Source: JBMNOU01 sp050943215
Lineage (GTDB): Bacteria > Bacillota > Clostridia > Christensenellales > SZUA-584
DNA length: 11,392 bases
NCBI GenBank assembly: GCA_050943215.1
Contig: JBMNOU010000056.1
Span: 1-11,392, forward strand
Reading direction: 5' to 3'
In this document: piece by piece, positions 6,010 through 11,392 of the stretch
How the letters are laid out: each line of letters opens with the position of its first letter
How positions within the stretch are numbered: position 1 is the first letter of the stretch
Notes under the pieces: generated by a model
What the model was told of the DNA's origin: nothing
The model's database searches: none
The model's input: only the letters and a program-made list of their open reading frames with translations
Translations under genes and position numbers: made by a program

Positions 6010-7785
6010 ATGGCCGACGAGACAAAGAATTCTTTGGATGTGGAACTATCAACAATGGGAGAGACCAAAAAGAATAAAAAAGGAACGAAGACATTTTTGA
6101 TTGTTTCTGCGTGTGTGCTTATAGCAGCGCTGGCTGTATCGGCCGTGCTGCTGCTTGGCCACCAGGATAACGTTGTACGTATATTGGATTACGGCACGGT
6201 GCCGAAAGGCGTTACGGTAGGCAGCATCGATATATCCGGTATGACGGAAGAAGAAGTATTTGCTGCTACCGCGGATATACCGGACGATATGCTAAAAAAG
6301 GTTAAATTCTCTTTGGAAGTCAATGGAGAAACCCGTGAGTTTTTGGCTAAAGACTTTGGCGTGAGCACCGATTATCATGACATCGTCGCTCAGGCGGTGG
6401 CCTTTGGGCATTTGGGTACTTTTGAAGAGCGTAAGCAGGCTTTTGACACGGCAAGCAACGAAGGGGTTGGTTTTGCAGTCAGCCTCACTGTTAATCAGGA
6501 AATTTTGCGTAGCGCTCTTGCTGATTTTAAGAACACGGTGGATACTGCCCCTATTGAAGCGAAATGCGAGTTTATGCCTTGGGGGTATCTTGAAGACGGA
6601 ACGCCATTTCAGCCGGAAATTTTAAAGATGTTAGAAACGCACGCGCACGGGAAAAATTATGTGATGCCGGCTGGTATTGTGCGCATCCCAGATGAGGAGA
6701 GGCCCAATCCGCTGCGGTACAAGTGCTATAATACAAGACAGTACGCAAAAGATTATATCCCGCCGAACGCAAACATCGAGCGCTTTAAATATACAGAAGG
6801 AGTGACCGGCCTTGTTCTTGACATCAGCTCGGTGGCAGAACAGGTATTAAGCCAGGTTGAAAACGGAGATTATTCAGTGATAGCAGTACCTGCCGAGGTT
6901 ACTGAGCCAACGGTACTGACTGAAGACGTAAAAAAAGGAACCCAACTCATTGCTTCCTGGACATCAAGCTATAACAACAGCCATTACGGATACAACCGGA
7001 ATTATAACATTGCCAAATTATCAAGCATTATCAACGGTGTTATCATACTGCCGGGAGAAACCTGGTCGGTTAACAAGTATGCGGGAGACAGGACGTATTC
7101 GGGCGGATGGAAACCTGCTGCGGGCATCAGCGGCGGCGCGTTTGTACCTGAGCCGGGCGGAGGAGTCTGCCAAGTATCAAGTACGATCTATAACGCGGCT
7201 CTTAGGGCAGGGCTCGAAATTCCCTATTCAAGCCGCCATTCTATAATCTCTGACTATATTCCGATCGGCCTTGACGCGACAATCAGCTCGGGTGGAGGAC
7301 CGGATCTGAAGCTAAAGAATCCGTACGATGTGCCGATTTATCTGGTTTCATATATTAACGGATCGGACAAGAATGTTACCGTTGAAATATATGGACCGCT
7401 TCCCGTGGATGAGCAGGGAAGAGAGATCATATATGATTTTACGTCCAAAAAAACAGGATCCTCAGGTTCGCCCGGCTCTGTCACAATCGAATCCAAGACG
7501 CTGCCGGACGGGACGCCGATTACGCCCGGAGATTCGAAGGACTGGGTCAAGCCACGCGGAGCGTCTTACGCCACGGTCTATAAGCATATTCTACTTGCGT
7601 CTGACGGCTCCCAACTGAGTGAAAAAGAGTTTTATAAAGCAACCTATAGGGCGATTACAGGAAAGGTGTATTATAATCCCCCTCTTCAACCGACACCGGG
7701 GCCAGCCCCAACTGATGAGCCGGGTCCCCCGGCGCAAGACGACGGTGATGTGCTCGATCCCGATGAGGTCAACGAAGATATATAG
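6010..7785 (+). CDS. VanW-domain envelope protein (YoaR-like), paralog 2
   Basis: A 591-residue homolog of the preceding gene with the same layout. It has a 27-residue polar N-terminus, one signal-anchor helix (about 28-49), and a wall-binding-like region with GVTVGSIDISGMTEEEV. A VanW domain follows with NGVIILPGETWSVN and GGGVCQVSSTIYNA (Cys387), then a G5-like region and a Pro/Asp/Glu-rich tail of about 35 residues that paralog 1 lacks. About 60 residues (roughly 190-250) are inserted relative to paralog 1 between the segments DTAPIEAKCEF and RFKYTEGVTG. I chose ATG 6010 because GGAGGAG (5998-6004) lies 5 nt before it. An earlier in-frame ATG at 5980 would sit almost at the transcription start. 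The pair probably arose by tandem duplication. Role unknown. Confidence 0.9.
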   Translation: MADETKNSLDVELSTMGETKKNKKGTKTFLIVSACVLIAALAVSAVLLLGHQDNVVRILDYGTVPKGVTVGSIDISGMTEEEVFAATADIPDDMLKKVKFSLEVNGETREFLAKDFGVSTDYHDIVAQAVAFGHLGTFEERKQAFDTASNEGVGFAVSLTVNQEILRSALADFKNTVDTAPIEAKCEFMPWGYLEDGTPFQPEILKMLETHAHGKNYVMPAGIVRIPDEERPNPLRYKCYNTRQYAKDYIPPNANIERFKYTEGVTGLVLDISSVAEQVLSQVENGDYSVIAVPAEVTEPTVLTEDVKKGTQLIASWTSSYNNSHYGYNRNYNIAKLSSIINGVIILPGETWSVNKYAGDRTYSGGWKPAAGISGGAFVPEPGGGVCQVSSTIYNAALRAGLEIPYSSRHSIISDYIPIGLDATISSGGGPDLKLKNPYDVPIYLVSYINGSDKNVTVEIYGPLPVDEQGREIIYDFTSKKTGSSGSPGSVTIESKTLPDGTPITPGDSKDWVKPRGASYATVYKHILLASDGSQLSEKEFYKATYRAITGKVYYNPPLQPTPGPAPTDEPGPPAQDDGDVLDPDEVNEDI

Positions 7786-7805
7786 GTATATTTATAAAAG
7801 CAATA

Positions 7806-7834
7806 TTGACGAAAATATCTGATAGTGATATGAT
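7806..7834 (+). promoter_or_regulatory. Promoter of the zinc-ribbon gene
   Basis: TTGACG (7806-7811), exactly 17 bp, then TATGAT (7829-7834) make a near-consensus sigma-A promoter. Transcription should start near 7841, about 150 nt upstream of the coding start at 7991, so the leader is unusually long for a small gene. Confidence 0.7.
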
Positions 7835-7841
7835 AAATTTG

Positions 7842-7858
7842 CAGCAATGTAATTGCTG
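7842..7858 (+). promoter_or_regulatory. Stem-loop at the predicted 5' end of the zinc-ribbon mRNA
   Basis: CAGCAAT (7842-7848) and ATTGCTG (7852-7858) pair perfectly around GTA, extended by a G-U pair. The stem begins at the predicted first nucleotides of the transcript, so it may shield the 5' end from decay. It has no U-tract, so it is a poor terminator for the preceding VanW gene. The rest of the leader (7859-7990) holds a 10-bp palindrome (AGGAATTCCT, 7892-7901) and no riboswitch I recognise. Confidence 0.45.
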
Positions 7859-7990
7859 TGATTAAAAATATAATGGTCTGAGAAATGATGAAGGAATTCC
7901 TAACCTTGCGTAGTGTTCTAAGAAACATTTAACCTGAGTTATGAAATGTCATCTAGTCTTGTGAACCATGAATATGTAAAAGGAGAAAAA

Positions 7991-8269
7991 ATGTTTGAAG
8001 ACAGAACACTGACGTGTGCGGATTGCGGTTCAGAATTTGTATTTACCGTATCCGAGCAGGAATTCTATCGTGAAAAAGGGTTCGAGAATGATCCGAAGAG
8101 ATGTCCCGAATGCCGTCAGTCGAGAAAGAGCCAGAGAAGAGGCGACCGCCCGATGTACAATGCTGTTTGTGCGGAATGCGGCGCGGAGACAAAGGTTCCT
8201 TTCCAGCCAACAGGTGAAAGACCTGTTTATTGCAGCGATTGTTTCAGGGCCAGAAGAGAACGCTATTAG
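7991..8269 (+). CDS. Small protein with two CxxC zinc ribbons
   Basis: A 92-residue basic protein. The first ribbon uses C9-x2-C12 and C38-x2-C41 (CADC and CPEC). The second uses C60-x2-C63 and C81-x2-C84 with exactly 17 residues between pairs, matching the family described as CxxC-x17-CxxC zinc-ribbon proteins. Each ribbon should bind one Zn ion. The Arg/Lys-rich link (RKSQRRGDR) between ribbons suggests nucleic-acid or ribosome contact; this is inference. It is presumably cytosolic. The start at ATG 7991 is fixed by AGGAG (7981-7985), 5 nt upstream. An earlier in-frame ATG at 7946 has no ribosome binding site and adds 15 residues outside the ribbon. It stands alone between its own promoter and terminator. 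Function unknown. Confidence 0.86.
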   Translation: MFEDRTLTCADCGSEFVFTVSEQEFYREKGFENDPKRCPECRQSRKSQRRGDRPMYNAVCAECGAETKVPFQPTGERPVYCSDCFRARRERY

Positions 8270-8290
8270 AACAGGGTTAAAAAGCCGAAT

Positions 8291-8323
8291 AACGCTGTGT
8301 ACGATACGTACACAGCGTTTTTT
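8291..8323 (+). terminator. Strong intrinsic terminator of the zinc-ribbon gene
   Basis: AACGCTGTGTACG (8291-8303) and CGTACACAGCGTT (8307-8319) form a perfect 13-bp stem around ATA, followed by T6 (8318-8323). It lies 21 nt after the zinc-ribbon stop. The transposase remnant starts about 15 bp further on. Confidence 0.93.
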
Positions 8324-8338
8324 GTTAAGGCTTTAGCC

Positions 8339-8557
8339 AATCAATACAAAAGTAGTGCGCGAGAGATACTTATACAGCTATGCAAATATAAAGGGATAGA
8401 GATATTGGAAGGACATTTGATGCCAGATCACATACATATGCTCGTAAGCATACCCCAAAAAATAAGTGTTTCAAGCTTTAGGGGATATCTGAAAGGGAAA
8501 AGTGCATTGGTTTTGATTTTCCTGAAATTTAGGGCTTATATGAGGTTGGGCATATAA
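8339..8557 (+). pseudogene. tnpA: IS200/IS605-type TnpA remnant, both ends lost
   Basis: The translated stretch contains REILIQLCKYKGIEILEGH, MPDHIHMLVSIP and SSFRGYLKGKSALV, which is the core of Y1 (HUH) single-strand transposases of IS200. The His-x-His pair (DHIHM) is present. The usual first 30 or so residues are missing, and an open frame through the terminator (ATG 8297) is accidental. After GKSALVLIF the similarity degrades and the frame ends at TAA 8555-8557, so the C-terminal helix with the catalytic tyrosine is lost. There is no ribosome binding site. It is therefore inactive, a relic of an old insertion upstream of the Lrp-type gene. I could not see subterminal element hairpins that would mark the original ends. 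Confidence 0.85.
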
Positions 8558-8565
8558 GACGAACA

Positions 8566-8595
8566 TTGACGTTTGCCGTGGCACAGTGGTAAAAT
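8566..8595 (+). promoter_or_regulatory. Promoter of the Lrp-aminotransferase-DUF362 operon
   Basis: TTGACG (8566-8571), an 18-bp spacer and TAAAAT (8590-8595) form a good sigma-A-like promoter 31 bp before the regulator start codon. It directly abuts the end of the transposase remnant (8557). Confidence 0.65.
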
Positions 8596-8625
8596 ACACA
8601 AAAGCAAATTCGGAGGTTTATCATT

Positions 8626-9120
8626 ATGAGCAATTTATTATACAATGAGATTCTTGATATGCTCGAAAACGACAGCAAGATCAGCGTGGAAGATATGGCC
8701 ATAATGGCAGGTGTTTCTGCTGGGGAAATCAGCCAGGCCGTTGCAAAACTTGAAAGTGAGAATATCATTGTTAAATATACTGCGATTGTCAACAGGGAAA
8801 AGGTCTCATCGGAAGAAGCGGAAGCGCTCATAGAGGTAAAGGTCGTACCCAAGAGAGGCCTCGGATATGATGATTTGGCTGAGCGTATCTACCGTTTTTC
8901 CGAAGTCAAGTCTGTATATCTGATGTCCGGTACTTACGATTTATCGGTTGTGGTTAGGGCCGCCAGTATGAAGCAGATATCGCAGTTCGTGTTTGAAAAG
9001 CTGGCCGTTCTTGACGGTGTATCGAGCACCGTCACGCACTTTATTATGCGCAAATACAAAGAACAAGGCGTTATCCTTACAGAGAAAGAGCCAAAAGAGA
9101 GGCTGGTGATCTCACCATGA
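8626..9120 (+). CDS. Lrp/AsnC family transcriptional regulator
   Basis: A 164-residue cytosolic regulator. Residues 1-58 form the winged helix-turn-helix (EILDMLENDSKISVEDMA, then the recognition helix around GEISQAVAKLE). Residues about 65-150 form the RAM/AsnC ligand-binding domain, with VKSVYLMSGTYDLSVVVRA as the typical central strand-turn. Proteins of this family sense amino acids and often regulate the next gene. Here the stop overlaps the aminotransferase start (ATGA), so the partner is probably that enzyme. The start follows GGAGG (8612-8616), 9 nt upstream. The ligand is not predictable from sequence alone. Length matches the family. Confidence 0.9.
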   Translation: MSNLLYNEILDMLENDSKISVEDMAIMAGVSAGEISQAVAKLESENIIVKYTAIVNREKVSSEEAEALIEVKVVPKRGLGYDDLAERIYRFSEVKSVYLMSGTYDLSVVVRAASMKQISQFVFEKLAVLDGVSSTVTHFIMRKYKEQGVILTEKEPKERLVISP

Positions 9121-10289
9121 TTATAGAAAATTTGATTTCAAAAAGAGTCAATGACGTACCGCCGTCAGGAATACGCAAGTTTTTCGATATCGCGAGCGAA
9201 ATGAAAGATTGCATCTCACTTGGCGTTGGTGAGCCGGATTTTGATACGCCGTGGAACATACGGGAAAGTGCTATATACGCGCTTGAATCGGGGCGGACGC
9301 ATTATACATCAAACCACGGCTCAACAGACCTTCGAAAAGAGATTTTGCGATACCTTGATCTGCGGTTTTCTCTTAAATATGATATCAGTCAGGTTGTGGT
9401 CACGGTGGGCGCCAGCGAGGCGCTGGATCTCGTTTTTAGAGCGCTGATAAATCCGGGAGACGAGATACTTGTGCCTGCTCCGTCATACGTCTCTTATATG
9501 CCGGGCGTCAGTTTCGCAGGTGGAACGCCTGTCCCGATGCTGCTGAAGGAAAATCAGAATTTTAGGCTGACACCCGAGAGCATTGTAAGCGCCATCACTC
9601 CAAAAACAAAGGCCATCGTTCTGCCGTTTCCGAACAATCCAACCGGTGCGATAATGACCCGGGAAGATTATGAGAGGATACGGCCGATCATTATACAAAA
9701 CGACCTGCTGGTAATTACGGACGAAGTCTACGCGGAGCTGACATATGGAAGCGCTCATTGCTCGATCGCATCACTGCCCGGCATGATCGAAAGGACGGTT
9801 GTGATCAACGGGTTCTCCAAAGCGTTTGCGATGACGGGCTTTAGGCTTGGATATGCTGCCGGGCCAAAGCCGATTATTGATGCAATGGTTAAGATACACC
9901 AGTATTCTATGCTGTGTGCGTCGGTATTTAGCCAGGACGCCGGACTTGAGGCGCTGCGGTTTGAATGCAACAACGGCTTTCCGCAGGTTCGAAACATGGT
10001 AGCCGAATATAACAGAAGAAGGCGGCTTATGTATGCCGCGTTTAATGAAATGGGTCTCAAATGCTTTGAGCCGCTTGGCGCGTTTTATATGTTTCCGAAC
10101 ATCAGCGTGACCGGGCTTGACGCAGAAACGTTCTGCAAGAGGCTGCTGTTCGAGAAAAAGGTGGCCTGTGTGCCCGGAGTAGCATTCGGGGATAATATGG
10201 AAAATTATATTAGATGCTCTTACGCATCTTCGCTTGAAAATATCAAACTGGCACTTTCGCGGATCAAGAGCTTTGTGGACAGTTTGTAA
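9117..10289 (+). CDS. PLP-dependent class I/II aminotransferase
   Basis: A 390-residue fold-type I aminotransferase, cytosolic, moving an amino group between an amino acid and a 2-oxoacid. Catalytic landmarks are intact: PNNPTG (172-177, Asn174), Asp202 in ITDEVYAEL for the PLP ring nitrogen, Lys235 in FSKAFAMTGFRLGY for the Schiff base, and Arg366 in YIRCSYASS for the substrate carboxylate. The N-terminal SLGVGEPDFDTP and THYTSNHGSTDLR blocks fit the aspartate/aromatic aminotransferase subgroup Ib. Substrate (Asp, aromatic or branched-chain) cannot be decided. It begins 4 bp inside the Lrp-type gene, and the DUF362 gene starts 11 bp after its stop, so all three form one transcription unit. 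GGCTGG (about 9100-9105) is a modest upstream ribosome binding site, which suggests translational coupling. Confidence 0.93.
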   Translation: MIIENLISKRVNDVPPSGIRKFFDIASEMKDCISLGVGEPDFDTPWNIRESAIYALESGRTHYTSNHGSTDLRKEILRYLDLRFSLKYDISQVVVTVGASEALDLVFRALINPGDEILVPAPSYVSYMPGVSFAGGTPVPMLLKENQNFRLTPESIVSAITPKTKAIVLPFPNNPTGAIMTREDYERIRPIIIQNDLLVITDEVYAELTYGSAHCSIASLPGMIERTVVINGFSKAFAMTGFRLGYAAGPKPIIDAMVKIHQYSMLCASVFSQDAGLEALRFECNNGFPQVRNMVAEYNRRRRLMYAAFNEMGLKCFEPLGAFYMFPNISVTGLDAETFCKRLLFEKKVACVPGVAFGDNMENYIRCSYASSLENIKLALSRIKSFVDSL

Positions 10290-10300
10290 CAGGAGAGAAA

Positions 10301-11392
10301 ATGCCCAAGGTTTATATTGCAAAGTGCAGCGATTACGATTATGACCGTGTTGAAGACGCTGTTTTAAAAGGGATCGAGGCGCTTGGCGGGCTTAACAAGC
10401 TGCTGAAAGGCAAACATACCGTAGCCGTCAAGCCAAACCTGCTTAAAATGCATAAGCCGGAGGATTGCGTTACCACGCACCCACTCGTTGTTGAAAGTGT
10501 TCTGAAGGCAATTGTAGGCAGCGGCAGAAAAGCGACCATCGTGGAAAGCCCGTCGGGCCCATATTCGATCAGGAACCTTCAGCCCATATATCACGCCACA
10601 GGAATGGTTGATGCCGTAAACAGCGCCGGAGCTGCGCTAAATGATAATTTTGATGTAGAGCAGGTTTTTTTGGAACACGGTCGCGCTGTCAAAAATATGC
10701 GGATCGCCAAGGCAGTGCTCAATGCGGACAGTGTGATCACGGCAGCCAAACTAAAGACGCATACGATGATGACTTACACAGGGGCGGTCAAGAACCTGTT
10801 TGGCGTTGTGCCTGGCCTTTCAAAGGCAGAATGCCATTTTAGATTACCTGACAAAGAAGACTTTGCCCGGATGATCGTTGATATCGCAGAATTTGTGCGC
10901 CCTGATATCAGCGTCATTGATGCTGTATGGGCAATGGAAGGCGACGGCCCCTCAGCCGGTGATAAACGCCATATTGGGGCAATTATCATATCGGACAGCC
11001 CGTATGCGGCGGATTTCGTTGCGGGCCGAATCATTGGCCTTGACTGGCGCGATAATCCGGTCATCAAATGCGCTGTGGAAAGAGGCCTTGTATGCGAAGA
11101 CAGCATAGATATCATCGGCGATAGCATAGAAGACCTGATCGTTGCTGACTTCGTTATGCCGAAAAACTATAGAGCTAACCTCCTTAAAAATCGTGTTCCC
11201 AAGTTCATGGAAAAGGCGATTATTAAGCGGCTTGTGCTTTACCCGAAGTTTAATACTTCAAAGTGTATTGGGTGCGGCATATGCGCAAAAAGCTGTCCAA
11301 ATGGCGCGATCATCTTAAAGAAAAACAGACCTGTATTTGATAGGCGTAGATGTATTAACTGTTTTTGCTGCCATGAGCTGTGCCCTAAGAAG
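10301..11392 (+). CDS. DUF362 domain protein with C-terminal 2x[4Fe-4S] ferredoxin motifs (partial 3')
   Basis: An open frame of 364 codons runs off the right edge. AGGAGAG (10291-10297) lies 3 nt before ATG 10301, and the gene starts 11 nt after the aminotransferase stop. Residues 1-300 form a DUF362 domain, with VAVKPNLL (about 42-49), TIVESPSGPYS and the block KLKTHTMMTYTGAVKNLFG (about 150-168). Residues 322-332 (CIGCGICAKSC) and 351-361 (CINCFCCHELC) each have the CxxCxxCxxxC spacing for a 4Fe-4S cluster; the second has an extra Cys356. DUF362 proteins are widespread in anaerobes, and I know of no firmly established reaction for this group. An electron-transfer or Fe-S-dependent role beside an aminotransferase is inference. 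The C-terminus is outside the window. Confidence 0.9.
   Translation, partial: MPKVYIAKCSDYDYDRVEDAVLKGIEALGGLNKLLKGKHTVAVKPNLLKMHKPEDCVTTHPLVVESVLKAIVGSGRKATIVESPSGPYSIRNLQPIYHATGMVDAVNSAGAALNDNFDVEQVFLEHGRAVKNMRIAKAVLNADSVITAAKLKTHTMMTYTGAVKNLFGVVPGLSKAECHFRLPDKEDFARMIVDIAEFVRPDISVIDAVWAMEGDGPSAGDKRHIGAIIISDSPYAADFVAGRIIGLDWRDNPVIKCAVERGLVCEDSIDIIGDSIEDLIVADFVMPKNYRANLLKNRVPKFMEKAIIKRLVLYPKFNTSKCIGCGICAKSCPNGAIILKKNRPVFDRRRCINCFCCHELCPKK

Noticed and set aside
4381..7785. VanW genes taken as a vancomycin-resistance locus
   Set aside because: No VanA/B-type ligase, VanH, VanX or VanRS genes are present. VanW-domain proteins are common chromosomal genes in Clostridia.
7885..7932. 15-residue ORF (MMKEFLTLRSVLRNI) in the zinc-ribbon leader as a leader peptide
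   Set aside because: There is no ribosome binding site and no attenuator-type terminator after it.
7946..7990. Upstream ATG for the zinc-ribbon protein
   Set aside because: There is no ribosome binding site, and the extra residues do not look like family sequence; AGGAG precedes ATG 7991.

Overview
The window looks like ordinary chromosome from a low-to-mid-GC Gram-positive anaerobe of the Clostridia. This rests on strong AGGAGG-type ribosome binding sites, sigma-A-like promoters, a Rex redox repressor, two VanW/YoaR-type wall proteins, a ferredoxin-domain DUF362 protein and an iron-type alcohol dehydrogenase tail. Genus cannot be fixed from the sequence. I see no prophage, CRISPR array, RNA gene or resistance cassette. 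The only mobile DNA is a decayed IS200-type transposase fragment.

Left part (1-3240): the 3' end of an iron-containing alcohol dehydrogenase, then an AT-rich gap with a candidate 35-codon ORF, then a full CoA-disulfide reductase fused to a rhodanese domain. A bidirectional terminator separates it from a convergent minus-strand gene for a four-helix membrane protein whose cytosolic or surface tail is a (PYQQ)8 repeat plus poly-Gln. An AT-rich 324-bp gap holds the divergent promoters of that gene and of rex.

Middle (3241-7785): rex overlaps yjbQ by 14 bp, so the two form an operon. Then come two paralogous, single-pass, VanW-domain envelope proteins, each with its own closely similar promoter (TTTACA, 17 bp, TAT-box). 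The second paralog has an extra block of about 60 residues in its N-terminal wall-binding-like region.

Right part (7786-11392): a two-zinc-ribbon small protein with a clear promoter, a leader of about 150 nt and a near-perfect terminator; a truncated IS200-like tnpA remnant; then an operon of an Lrp/AsnC regulator, a PLP aminotransferase (ATGA overlap) and a DUF362 protein with two 4Fe-4S motifs that runs off the window.

The themes are redox and thiol homeostasis (alcohol dehydrogenase, CoA-disulfide reductase, Rex), envelope proteins, and amino-acid metabolism under an Lrp-type regulator. The most unusual points are the variable-looking PYQQ minisatellite, the small ORF and in-frame repeat ahead of the CoA-disulfide reductase, the VanW pair with matched promoters and one insertion, and the Lrp-aminotransferase-DUF362 operon, where the function of DUF362 is unknown. 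I do not see a convincing entirely new system.
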